Shown here: positions 33,487 to 45,500 of the stretch, one piece after another
Position numbering within the stretch: position 1 is the stretch's first letter
Layout of the letters: each line of letters starts with the position of its first letter
DNA from: Paraphysomonas bandaiensis
Taxonomy: Eukaryota; Chrysophyceae
Assembly (NCBI GenBank): GCA_965644295.1
Contig: CBFFRP010000113.1
Location: 38,785 to 102,784 of the forward strand
Direction of reading: 5' to 3'
Length of the DNA: 64,000 nucleotides
Program-made: the position numbers and the translations under genes
The notes under the pieces: generated by a model
Databases searched by the model: none
Told to the model about the DNA's origin: nothing
Seen by the model: only the letters and a program-made list of their open reading frames with translations

Positions 33487-34429
33487 ATTAACTTCTTCTA
33501 TTCGTATTGCATACTCATAACTAATTATGTATACTGTATATTCTATATCGACATGGGTGTGCAAAATTAAATGACTAATTGCATATAGCCATAAAAAGGA
33601 ATAGTAGAATTATATCGAACACCAATACCTCCAGTCATATTCTACTTGTATACAATATATAGAATTTGAGAGCACGATTCTAATTTATATGCACTTAGTT
33701 TGCTGATATAAAGAAGGATATATTTCAGTTTCTATCCCCATTTTGTCTCATAAAAGGTAGTTTTGTTCACCTGAATTATATTAGAGCCGGACAATTATAA
33801 ACATTCAACTTCAATAATCGGTTTGAACAGAAACTACCTTTCATCTTAATTATGATATTCGCTTTCATCGTTTCATTTGAGTCTTTATCATAATACACAA
33901 TTTCAAAAACAAATAATGATGACTCCATTTTCTCTGAAACAGATAATCAAAGCCTCCAAGCTATATTACATATTACATATCCTGCATTTGATGATATAGA
34001 AGATCATAATGATGATAGTACATGCGATCTACCTTTTGAACTGTACCAAGTGTTCCTATTCTAAATTCTACCTCTTCATCTAGGTACTGCTATTTTTCTG
34101 CAGCTTTTGTAATATTGCTACCTGCTGTACTCAGCCTACTAACGGCTGTTCATCTCAGTATACTATACCAACTAGCAATCACAAGGCAATGCATCGTTCA
34201 TAGCTGAGTCAACAAATATAAAAAGAAGCATTTTGATGAATGCCATACATGTAAATCGTCATCATACATCGTTACATTACAGGATATCACATATTTGAAC
34301 ACTGCAAACAATGTACTACATTCTTCATAATGTACTAATTATTTTCAATAACTTTAATCCAATATAGTAATAAAACTTATCAGCTGTTCATATTATATCT
34401 ACTTCTTCTACATTATGGAAATAATCAAG
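33487..34429. other. Convergent intergenic, no gene seen
   Basis: About 940 bp of AT-rich DNA lies between convergent genes. No frame, RNA gene or repeat could be supported. Confidence 0.5.
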
Positions 34430-35473
34430 CTATGAAGTCGATATACTCGTGTCTCGGTCTGTGCTCTCTTGTGACAAATCAACACGTTCGTTTTCTTCTA
34501 AACTACCCTCTCGAGTATCATCGGGAGGGAATTCTGAGCTTTGTGATGCACCACCGGAGTGTCTCGGGGATTTAAAAAAAGAAGTAATGGAACTTAGAAA
34601 CGTCGGACTTTCGTCTCCCACCCCTGTTTTGTGGGGAGGTGTCTGATTTGTCTCATTGTGGCTTGGAGAGGACATATAATTATCAATTATTTCTCCAACA
34701 TTTAACGAGGTGGCACTACTATCTCTACTCTCCGCATCTTGTGTAAAGGATTCCCCATCTCTCATTGCCTTCAGGTTACGGTTAAACCTGTAAAAGTAGT
34801 AGTCATTACACAACATGTGTTCACGTACGACGTGATAAATGAGATTGAGACTCAGCATTCGATTCCCAAGTGTAATAGCGTCTGACTCTGAGCAAGATTG
34901 GTCCTTCATTATCCAGCTGATCGCCTCGCTGCCAATGAAGCAGCTGGAGTACCGCTTGAGATAATAAAATCTGTCTTTCTGCGATACTCCGCCCATCATA
35001 CGTATCGCCATAGAAATCATGAAAGATATCTCTTCATTTACATCTTCATCATCACATTGTGTGAACCCCGTATTGTTAAACATATCTACCCACTCAGATA
35101 CCCTCTTAGCTGCATAAAGTGCGTCCACCCATTTCGCCTTCTGCCGGTCACTGCGAAGTGCCAGTTCCCAACAAATTAAAGATTCATCTCTCAGACGCCC
35201 GTCGCAACATATAACCGTATGCCGCTCTAATAGATGATCTGGATTCTCTAAAACCTCATGGCTAAATGACAAATTCAATTCTTGTGGAATTTGAGCCTGG
35301 AGAAATATGTCATTTAGATAGTCCTCTGACACTGTTGGTCGAGCCATTTCCTTGAACCCTACAGGCCTTCGACAGAACCGGATATAAGACCCCTGTAGAC
35401 ACACATACATAGGTTTCCATGAGCTCATACCACCACCTTTTGCCCCAAGACGAGTAAGAAATATTCCGTCCAT
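34430..35473 (-). CDS. PH and DEP domain protein (pleckstrin-like)
   Basis: A single exon of 347 residues. The N-terminal 120 residues form a PH domain: GIFLTRLG, SSWKPMYVCLQGSYIRF at the start and a closing helix around DRQKAKWVDALYAA (conserved Trp). Residues about 140-230 form a DEP domain (DRFYYLKRYSSCFIGSEAIS, then LGNRMLSLNLIYHV). The last 110 residues are Ser/Pro-rich and disordered. PH-DEP proteins bind phosphoinositides and act as membrane signalling adaptors. The exact partner is not visible. Confidence 0.85.
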   Translation of the reverse strand: MDGIFLTRLGAKGGGMSSWKPMYVCLQGSYIRFCRRPVGFKEMARPTVSEDYLNDIFLQAQIPQELNLSFSHEVLENPDHLLERHTVICCDGRLRDESLICWELALRSDRQKAKWVDALYAAKRVSEWVDMFNNTGFTQCDDEDVNEEISFMISMAIRMMGGVSQKDRFYYLKRYSSCFIGSEAISWIMKDQSCSESDAITLGNRMLSLNLIYHVVREHMLCNDYYFYRFNRNLKAMRDGESFTQDAESRDSSATSLNVGEIIDNYMSSPSHNETNQTPPHKTGVGDESPTFLSSITSFFKSPRHSGGASQSSEFPPDDTREGSLEENERVDLSQESTDRDTSISTS

Positions 35474-35836
35474 TCAGATGTTTCACAGATATATGGATCA
35501 CTTATTTAATATAATTTTAAAAATATTATACGTCACGAAAAGGTTCCTACATGAAGAGATCCAACTCAATAATTGTGCTTAATTCAGCAGTTTATTATAG
35601 TTAAATGATCCACAATATATTTGTGATGGACACTTTAAATATACGGTCTGTGACTGTACTTTACCACAAGTAATTTTACATAAATATTATTTTATGCAGT
35701 GCGGGAGTACACGGCACAGTGTTCTATTTTATTAATTGGCTCATGTTGGTTGACAGGTTCCAAGAGTACAACGTATGTATGTATGTATGCATGTATGTAT
35801 GTATGTATGTATGTATGTACAGCGGTACGTGTGTAG
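35474..35836. other. Intergenic with short TATG array
   Basis: Upstream region of the PH-DEP gene; a (TATG)n tract spans about 35771-35820, immediately left of the inverted-repeat element. Confidence 0.6.
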
Positions 35837-38581
35837 GTAGGTAGGAAGGCGGGTACGTATCTTGGCGGTTTTTTTTTGCACTTTTCAGATGCACTTAAAA
35901 TAACACTCACTGCATGTCTGATCGCAGTGAAAGCATCATTGGAAACGTAGTGATTTTACCCATATTTCATTCTAAGTGACGAACTGCACTCATAATCTGA
36001 AGCTTTTGATATTCATCCTCAAAGTGAGCCCCTTAAGAGGTTTTTGACCTCATTTCAGTTTTTGGTTTTTCAAAATGGCGGGATTTTTCCCTCTCAGATG
36101 ACTGCAAATCACAGTCACTTAAATTAAATTGGAGTATTTGGAGATGATCATTGCTCATAGCGGCCATGTGGCGATACAGGTAGACTAATTTCATAGTGCT
36201 TGACACGATGGTGCTCTTACTTTCAACTGATTCGCAGTATTCATGGTGATAAGTTCTGGTTGGGGAGGAGGGGTCGATTTCGATACGCCGGCACACCACA
36301 CATGCGAATGACCTCAACTGACCTGTAGATATACACTCAACTATTGCTCATTATATGCGCAATACTATCAGCACACTAATTTGAGTATACGCTCTCCTCT
36401 GCGGCATTGTGCATCACATTTCTGAAATAAGCGTGTGTTTAGATTAGCCACACGATGACTCTAATGCTGCACCTCTGGAGCGAAATGGAGGCTCTGGTGA
36501 ATTGAGGAGGAAAGAGGGAGGACTCTGGAGCTGTTTCGGGCTCAGGGTGATGCCCGGATTGAAAATTCACTATTCTACAGGGGTCAGAGTGAGGCATGCG
36601 GAACAGCACATGTAGACAGTGAAATTCATTGCACGGGGCTCTGCACGCAGTGAAACGTAGAGGGATCCACATTGACGCAGCCCACCAGCGATCCTTGGCC
36701 GAATGTTTTTGGAACTGTGGATGTGGTCAAACCGACTGGTGCTTCCCCCGTCATGACTGATCGCTATCCTAAACTTTTCAATGGTTGAACACCCAGACTC
36801 ATAGTGGGTCGACTTTGATCCATGGGACATAGGGTACCCCTCTTGAGGAACAGCGGGAGCTCAGCAACAGCCTGCACTGGATAAAGGTCAGAGGGAACCT
36901 GACCACCTCAGTATTCATACGATTCATAGTACTAAACCTTGCTCTCCAAATATATGTTATTGATGTCCAGTAGTATAGGAGTACTACAAGTGATAGATTA
37001 ACTAAATTATTATTTTGAATTGTTTTTGTTCTGTTGCATATTTACTAAAATTGTTTCTACTTCTTAATTTATATTATGTTACACCCATTGAGATTTACTT
37101 AAAATCGGACATTGACTGTGTCGTAGAAGCTGGCTTAGTTTGGTCAACAAGAAGAAGTGTGTAGCCATCAGTGTTGAACTTTATTACTTTCATTCAACTC
37201 GTAATTAAATTTCACACTGGAGAAAGAAAATATTAAAAATCCAAAACAAAAACGATGTTACGTAAAATCATACATACGACAGAGTTAAAGTAGATACGAA
37301 TATGTACTGCTGGTTTGTGGTATGTATGCGTTGACTTTGCATGAGCTGAAGTGATTACAATTGTATGCACTTTATCATGCGAAATATCCAAAGAAAATAA
37401 AGGACCGAACAGAATCTCAAAAGAAAATAAAGGACCAAGTGGGGTCAAAACAAAATAAGAGACTCGCAAGTACGCGATTAAATAGCAAGTAACCTACGCC
37501 GCATCGATTGGCTCTCGATCTGATTCCGATACATAAACCTCCTCTCTCTCCACCTCCACTCCCCCGTGCAGCTGTTTCAACTTGTCAGACATCGGTCCTT
37601 CGAGCTTGGCTATGAGGTAGGCCTTCGTGCCAACCTTTAGCTCAGGATCAATAGGAGTAGTTGCCTTAGGAAGGACAATTAGTGCGGCCTTTAGAACATC
37701 ATTATTGGCCGTGCGCCAGTCATATTGCTGGTCGCGCACACGTACCAAAAGTGCCTCCAACGCCTCAACATGTCGGTGATATTCTTCCATCTGGCGGCGC
37801 TCCTTTTCGTCCTTACGGCGCTCTTTAGCCTGTCGCTCTTCCTCCCTCCGAGCCATGTAGGCCTCAATACGCTCGGCCGTTGACAGCACTGCACAGTGCC
37901 CCGTAGTGGTGTTGGGCATACCACCCCTGTCGTCCACCCCTCCCCCTCCCCTTCTGCATCCTGACCCCACACCTCATTCTCTAGGGCAACGTCCAAAACA
38001 CTTAGCGCACCGCGGGGAATTGAGGCTTTCTTGTATCGGGCCTCCTCTGCCCTCGCTTGGGCCTGTTCACGTGCCGGAGCGAGAAAACTAGACTGGAAGA
38101 ACTGTGCCGAAATACTACTAATAAGCACGCAATAGTTGATATCCCCAGGCTTGACCTTCTGGTAACGAACCCGCTTCATATTTGGGGGCTCCTCGCTGAG
38201 GTACATTTCCTGGAAGCACACCATACTGCTTGGCACGCTTAACCTCAATCACAACATCCCTTTTCCCCAATGGGGGCAGTGTGACTTCGTCCATACGACT
38301 GTCTGTATGAGTGTGAGTGATTCGGGGTCGCTGTGGACGTCCTCGCATCATACTCGATCAATTCTACATGAAAATCAGATCAGACGACGTCATCATGAGC
38401 AGTGATTATTGTTTACTGTACCTGATACAATTATATATAATGTAATTCTTGTATAAGTATGTGGGGTTGGTTTATAGTAAGATTTAAGGTGGAGCAATGA
38501 TAGATTGACACACGAAAACCCGCCATTTTCAAAAACCTAAAAAAGAAAACCCGCCAAGATAGATACCCGCCTTCCTACTGT
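35837..38581. mobile_element. Candidate DNA transposon with terminal inverted repeats
   Basis: Left end at about 35840: GTAGGAAGGCGGGTACGTAT, then CTTGGCGG. Right end at about 38550-38581 is the near-perfect inverse, AGATACCCGCCTTCCTAC preceded by CCGCCA. Subterminal blocks with TTTTTCAAAATGGCGGGA (36065) and its inverse near 38521-38540 extend the symmetry. The interior is visibly richer in G and C than the flanks and holds minus-strand frames (37494-38351). TATG arrays lie just outside both ends. I found no clear target duplication and no known transposase motif, so the class is open. Confidence 0.6.
37494..38351 (-). pseudogene. Unknown gene inside TIR element, broken by two compensating shifts
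   Basis: The start (ATG at 38351) and the end (TAG at 37494) are in the same frame, but the middle (about 38220-37990) reads well only one base over. So two indels, or an unusual intron, separate the parts. Features: a basic N-terminus MMRGRPQRPRIT; a central KRVRYQKVKPGDINYC in the shifted frame; and a strong Glu/Arg coiled coil near ARREEERQAKERRKDEKERR with an acidic tail. No transposase catalytic motif is seen and I do not recognise the family. Base composition is unlike that of neighbouring genes. Confidence 0.45.
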
Positions 38582-38644
38582 AGGGTGTAGTTTTTTTTTA
38601 TAATATACAGCATACAGCGCATATGTGGTGTTCTTATATACTCT

Positions 38645-38645
38645 G

Positions 38646-38677
<32 letters not shown>

Positions 38678-38705
38678 TGTATGTATGTATGTATGTGTGT
38701 ATGTA
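38645..38705. repeat. Short TATG microsatellite
   Basis: (TGTA)n of about 55 bp lies just right of the inverted-repeat element. A similar array lies on the left side at 35771-35820, and both run into TGTACAG. Confidence 0.85.
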
Positions 38706-38771
38706 CAGTATATTGCAGCGTGTCTTGTATGTCTAGAGCATGCATTGCTTATTATTAATTTCTTCATATTA

Positions 38772-40202
38772 ATGATGATGAATACTATCATAAGACGATC
38801 AATCCACTTCAACGGTGTTTCCAGACTGCATGGTCCATCAAAACATCATGTTTTATTATCTCATCGATCTTTCTGCTTAACTTCTAGTGATATCAGCTCT
38901 AAAAGCAAGTCTCAAGACAAGTACATACACCCCCCTATACTCCATCTGTCTTCATAACTTATATATATACAGGAAGCGCATCCCTACAGATCTTGAGTTG
39001 CATAATTCACATCAATCAAAACAACAGCCAAGTTTATTTGATACTTTTTTTGGCTATCCACTTAAGCGGCAGTTGGCTCATCCACTATTAGAGCGCTATG
39101 ATTTCAATATAAGAGAGTTTATAGAAGGATCAGCGCATGCTGCACAGTATGTATTTGATACTGTCCATACGAAGAGATTTGAGTCGTTTGTCAATGGGTA
39201 AGTGAATTATATTTGTGAATGCATTTTCGTGGACTTATTGTAAAAATTTTGTAGAAACATTACGAATTGCGAAGAAGCAGATTTCTTAAAATCTGTGTGT
39301 TCACCACAAGCATTTGATGCTCTCTGTACCCTTACAACACTGGATAACCCCATTGACTCGGTTGCAGTACGTATATTTAGGAATGTTGAGTCGCTGGGAG
39401 AGAAATTAGTGGGAAAAGAGGCAGCCACAACCTTCATTTCTAAAGTCGAGTCCAGAGAAGCTGTGTTGCATGATATTGCTTCGGTTAACGTTGATGGTAT
39501 GTATTAGCGTGTGATGTATGTTACATGCAGGTAATTATGTATATGGTAGTCGTGGTTGATAGTGAAGACAGTGGCACATCTTCTCCTCGTGGTGAGATAC
39601 CAGCGGACACAAATGAGGATGCTTTAGGCACCGAATCCAAGTTCCATGCAGATGTTGTACATGAAACGATCAATACTGAGAGTGATAATACGGCAGGGAA
39701 GGTGGTCATGGAGTCAACTACGAATATGAGTTCAAGAACAACGGATGTTGACGATTCTGTTACAGAAGTTAAGAATTCATCGCAAGATGATAGTGCTTCT
39801 GTCGCCTCAGCGTCGATAACGGATACTGACGGTTCTGTTACAGAAGTTAAGAATTCATCGCCAGATGATAGTGCTTCTGTCGCCTCAGCGTCAATAACGG
39901 ATACTGACGGTTCTGTTACAGAAGTTAAGAATGCGTCACAATATGATAGTGCTCCTGTTGCCTCAGCATCGACAGAAGATGTTTCGAAGTCCAGGTCTAC
40001 TGAGCGGGTGATTGTCTCAGTTTGGACCAGTTTCGGCATAAATACATTCGGCAACCACAGTTTGTATTCTAAAGAAGATGATATGGCGCTTAGTACTACA
40101 CAGCAGGTGTGGCGGAATATGTGTATGATAAAATATCAAGCCTGCCTTTCTGATGGTGATGATATGGAATGGAAAATTGTGGAGGTAGATCTAGATCCGT
40201 AG
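38772..40202 (+). CDS. Tim44/MAIP1-like mitochondrial protein with internal acidic repeats, 4 exons
   Basis: Exons are 38772-38920, 38973-39197, 39255-39496 and 39550-40202; the phases join to 422 residues. The N-terminus (MMMNTIIRRSIHFNGVSRLH) is a typical mitochondrial presequence. Residues about 75-205 (DFNIREFIEGSAHAAQYVF, then a Leu-rich helix and SVAVRIFRNVESL) resemble the Tim44/mL45/MAIP1 fold. The last 60 residues (SVWTSFGIN..., ending DDMEWKIVEVDLDP) match the closing strands of that fold. Between them lies a Ser/Asp-rich insert with three 26-residue repeats. Family members tether the matrix face of import or m-AAA machinery to membranes; assignment is moderate because similarity is distant. 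Confidence 0.6.
39749..39982 (+). repeat. Three tandem 78-bp coding repeats
   Basis: Three units of 78 bp (26 codons), each encoding a DGSVTEVKNSSPDDSASVAS-like stretch, lie inside exon 4 of the Tim44-like gene. The first two differ by only a few bases. Confidence 0.88.
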
Positions 40203-41709
40203 TCATAGTATATAATGATAATGCGATGCATATTGTATTCAGTGTCAGATAAAATTAAAAAGAATGCCTCATGTGTATTTTGTATCACCCTATATAACAC
40301 CCGACGATAACGATTACGAGAAGCAGTGGTTTTAAATACCCCTTTCAAATAAAAATATAACGTCATGTCCCTCTGGAAGTGCCGTAATACAACTGAATAT
40401 TTGTGCACTGTTCCATCTAATGTAGAACCACTTATCAATTACGTATAATAATTCGTAGTCCTTACCTTCATTGCAGAAAACTTAGTTACGAGTTATTGTT
40501 TGGTTTTCAAAACAAATGTTGGTGCTAGCATTCTTTGTTATAGTACGTGAAAAAACACTAAAGCTTCTATATAAGTTATTATCCCCATTTGGTTTTGAAA
40601 AGTGTTTTTTAAAACCTGAACCGGGTTGAACAGGCGCACATATGATTAGCACGAGGTAAAACAGACATCAAACTTCAATATTCTGTTCATCAGAAATTAT
40701 ATTTTATCCCTATTATGATATTGACATTCATTTGTATGTGATTTTATTTTATTTCACAATTTGATATAATAGGGCAGTGGCATCCAGTCCTTTAACGGGT
40801 TTTGTGCTTTGAGCCATATACCGTATGATATACACAGCATTCATTCGCACTAGCATATAGACTTATAAATGCTAACTATGGCAAGAAGAAGCCTCGTGCG
40901 CCTACAATTCTTCATATTTATTATCACAGTTATGTACAAATTTCAATACCTCGCAGTGCTACTCCTTTAGCACCCTTATGTGGTTGGGATACCTTTGTTG
41001 TAGCTATAACAAAAATTTGGGGATTTATTGTTTTGAGTTTTAAACTAATGCAATTGCTATTTCCTAAGCTTCTGTTGGAAACAATTCTTTGACTTTTCAT
41101 TTGTTTTCTTAATGTTAATCAGAGGAAACACCTATTCCTTTTTAACAGCAAGCAAGCTATAACTAGCATACGAGTAAGAAGTATCGACCATTGTCCAAGT
41201 TTTAAAAGTTTTGGATTCGGAGCTACGAAATTAAGAGGCTAATAGGTGTAAAAAAAGTTCGTATCACGTTGTGGTTTCGTATATAACCAGATAATCATTG
41301 TATATGTATAGTATTTTCTAGTATTTCTTGAGAATTTCCTACACAGATTGGTAGATGGTTGAATATACCTGTATAACAGGGCTAGAGAACAGAATATTGC
41401 AATACTATTGTTAGATAGCATCCCACCAATATATAGATGGATATTTTAACCGGCTCAACTATTGCAGCATAATATTAGTATCATTAATCATTAATCAGTA
41501 ATTAAATACATGCGTAGATTCAATTAATAACCAAATAAACTATGCTTCCAAGCAAAGACTACCCACTACTTTTTGTTAATCACAATTTTCCTCATACTCT
41601 TTCTCTGAGCCATCATCGGTTACGTTACCATAACCACATTTATCCAAAATTAATTGAATATGCATGCATTCAAAAAACTTAGTAATCGCATCCTATTAAG
41701 TACAGTAGG
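40203..41709. other. Intergenic with CAGGG-type repeat
   Basis: No gene seen in 1.5 kb. At 41376-41460 a repeat begins CAGGGCTAGAGAACAGAATA and continues through CAATACTATTGTTAGATAGC to TTAACCGGCTCAAC. It is related to sequence at 23228-23266 (inverse) and 56220-56280. Confidence 0.55.
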
Positions 41710-42302
41710 CAGGGCTGCGTATCAATTATTTTTGTCAATTATTGAAATTGCAATAATTGAAATTTGGACATCAAATCATAATTGCAATTATAATTAATAC
41801 AATTACAGCAGTTGATGCAAATATACCACTTTTTTATACTAAAACGTTGATAGAAACGGCATTTTGTATTGCAAAAATCTAATTTTTAAGGTAAGAATCG
41901 AATAATATCCATTGGATAATCTTACATAGTAATTCATTTAAATAATTGGCGATATAAGCGATGAACTGTTACATGAGTTAATGCACGAGTGTTCTTTGAG
42001 ATAATAAATGATAATAACACGGAGATGTTGTTGCAATGCTTCCAATGCATTTCCGTTTGATTCTTGATGGTTGAAAGGTTGTTCAGTAGAGCTAAGATTG
42101 TTATGACTGCTTTTATGCATGAACCGTCGCATCTGGAATGAAATGATAGTTGAGGTAGCTATATTGGCAGCTAATGTAGATTAGTATTTTATTTATTACA
42201 ATTAATTGTAATAATTGAAATTGAGACAGCAAGTAGTAATTAAAATTATAATTGACTACAACCTGCGTCAATTAATTGACAATTAATTGATACGCAGCCC
42301 TG
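41710..42302. mobile_element. Non-autonomous hAT element with 19-bp perfect TIRs
   Basis: The left end CAGGGCTGCGTATCAATTA (41710-41728) is the exact inverse complement of the right end TAATTGATACGCAGCCCTG (42284-42302). The flanks are ACAGTAGG (41702-41709) and GCAGTAGG (42303-42310), an 8-bp target duplication with one mismatch. A CAGGG end, short TIRs and an 8-bp duplication define hAT. The 593-bp interior is AT-rich, has further subterminal TCAATTAATTGA-like inverted blocks and encodes no transposase. Confidence 0.9.
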
Positions 42303-42550
42303 GCAGTAGGATGCATACTGCAATGACCTCACTGTATCTAACAAATATCAACACTCTCGATCAAAATTGACAAGTAGATTACCTTTATATACCTCATACC
42401 TATATTTAATGTAATACCAATTAACCGCATGGTATGCTGCCTCTAACAAATATCTGTCGAACAGATTGGCGTCGTTCTATAATAATACACAATGTCATAC
42501 GAAACTTTCTTCGTGCGACAAGAATCTATGAACAACCGAAATTCAACATA

Positions 42551-45500
42551 TTAATCCTCTGTAGCTGATCCACCGCAGCAACAAAACGCAACATCCCATA
42601 TAGATGCTCTTTCTTTCTTAGTCTTGACATCAGTCTTCAATTCTGACGTTGCCACACCTGTATAAGCACATCCCTCCTCACTTTGCTCCAACTCCTTCAT
42701 TATCTTGTCCAGGACCTCAATGGAAGAAGTTGTGAAGCTATTCCGTGACTTAGATGACGAAGTGCGTTCCTCTGTGGAAGTGTCCATTGCAATAATGGGT
42801 TTTACTTCCCCAGTGGATGTGATGATCATCTTCTTCCTTCCCGACCTGAGGGCTTTCTTCTTCACTGAAGTAGGCGTGCCTGACTCTGAAGGAGTTATAT
42901 TCGTTGTGTTGGAGTCTAATGAGGCAGTTCGTTTGTGCCGAGGGGGGGTCAACCCTCTATTGGGAATACCAGAGGTGGAGCTCTCACCGTCATCATCATC
43001 CAGAGATTCCATGATTTTTGACTTCAATTTCATCTTTTCATGCTCTTCGATTTGCTGCAGAGTATGTGCGCTTATTTCGTCATACGACACCAGACGAGCT
43101 GCAACAGTGATAAACATACGCGCATCAATGAATATGAATAGTACCTAATGGATCTGAGTCATCCGAACCAATACTATCACCGTCGTGATTGTCATCCTAT
43201 AGATAACCTTCAGCAAAGCAGATTACACAGTAGTCTCCACATACACTGAATGTAAAAGTATCGTTTATATTGCCATCCATAGAGGTTTCGGAAGGTAGAC
43301 GACCCTTTAGAGCAGTATAACTTTTTCTAACAAGAGTGCTATATATCAAGAATGTGAGCAAAAGACAACATCGAAGATAACACGAAAAAAACAACTGTCA
43401 TACCTAATGTCTGAAGTAGATGTACGTAATAGTTTAGACTTCCTAGCTTCGCACGTTGCTTTTGCTGACTCCTTCCATCTATTGCAACCCACAATCATTT
43501 ATTCCAAGAAGCACAGTAGAATGCAATATGTTGCTCATGTGATACGCAGAAAACAATGTATAACGGCGAAATACTTACGCAACGATACGAGGCATTAACG
43601 CAGGTGGAATTCTCTGTCGAATATCTAAAAACAAATAACTTTATGTTTAGTACCAACTACACATATAATTCACACTTTCTTCAATTTGATTAGGACCAAC
43701 TGGTATTGTGGCAGTCAACATTGTAATGATTGTTTCGTCGCAGGAGTTATTCGAGGTGTCCACAGACTTATCGACAGACTTATGCGCCGTATCAACTGAT
43801 TTATGGGCCGTATCAACTGATTTCTCACTGCAATGTAACACAAAAGCATTAGAAGAGGCCCCATTCTATAGAGTAAACAAGCTGTGCATTTCGATTGTTG
43901 TACAGCATAAATCATACTTAAGTGACTTCACACGCTGATACTTTACAGGAAGCTTCAGGCCACAAATATAAGATAATATCACCTTTTCTGAGACTCTAAA
44001 TTTCTTTTGACACTATTCAGAAATCTTCCTGTTAACCACGGATGGTGCTGAATATGTGCTACACTTAACCTGCGCAAAAAATTAGCTCATATGCCAAGTC
44101 TACATATGTACTAATTCATGTATGTCAAGGCAACACTCATTCCTACTCTACTCCACTCTTCCTAACAGCCGAAGCAGAGTACATCACCTTCTATGCACAT
44201 TTTTCTGCAATAAAAAACCCAAGAGATTCTCAAGTTCTGGAAACCACTGTGTGTAAGTAAAGTAGCGAGGAAATGTATAATCAGATAACCTGGGGACACT
44301 CTATGCGGCATCACTGGATCCTCACATCTATATCCACATTAAACGTAACAATGAAGCACTTTTACACAAAAATGCCATACTAATGTTTGACTAACTTCAA
44401 GTTATTCACAACAGGGAAAATACACGTACCTGATCATGGTAAACAGCTTGACGACGTCGGGGTGATAAAAAGGAAGTTTCCCGAATATAAATATCCACAG
44501 ACATACACTGGCAGCCCATACATCTGACATGTACGCCGAGTACCTAAAAAAACAATGATTACGTGCACCAATAAGGTCATACACACTTCCTTCGATGGGA
44601 AAGGTGAGCAGTGAACACACAAAATACTAATCACTTATACAATACTATAAGAGTTGCTTACACAGACGCGTTCTCCTTGCACATCTCTGGACTATAGAAC
44701 GGAAAGGTTCCTGAATGCAGTCATTAGTATTATAACCTAGGACGGATGAGTTCTACACGTTACAGATTCCATAGGAGAGTAACAAAGCGTACTGCCCAGG
44801 GTGTATGAAACAAGCAGACCACGAGAGTTATATGCAATGCATTGCGCTAAAATATATAGAGAAAAACTGTGCCATGTGTCAGTACTTAGTGTCGGTACCG
44901 TACCTTCAGTTTTCCCCACAATTCCTCTGCTCTTCGAGCGGGGCAAATGTCTAAGATGTATAGCAGCCTTACGCTTTTCGTCCGAAAAATGACTCGAAAC
45001 TCCGAAGTCGGTTACCTTTTCAAAAAAATAACTCTCCCAGTACAGGTACTTACATTACAGACAATAACACCCACTGATCCTTTAAGAATAACACACCTTC
45101 AAATTTCCATTTAAATCAATCAAAAGGTTATCTGGCTTTAAATCCCTTCAAATATATCACACATCATCAGGATATCTGCATGTACGTCATGCGATTACCT
45201 GTGGGCAATATGATTCATGTGAAGATAGGCTAACGCGCTCATAAGTTCCCTACATATAACTTCTTGATACAGTTGTACATAGACGAAGATGGCTCCTACC
45301 GGAACGCCCTGCAAGCCATACTTTCGAGCATCACACCATTCGTCAACTTACATACGAAGGTCTGTGACATCTGATTGAACTGCATGATAGGCCCCGCCTA
45401 CAAATCAATATGTGTAATGTGGTAAAATAAGTCGGTCTATGTCTGGATAATACCTCAACATACTCCATTACAAGATAGAGAAACTTCGATGACTTGTCGT

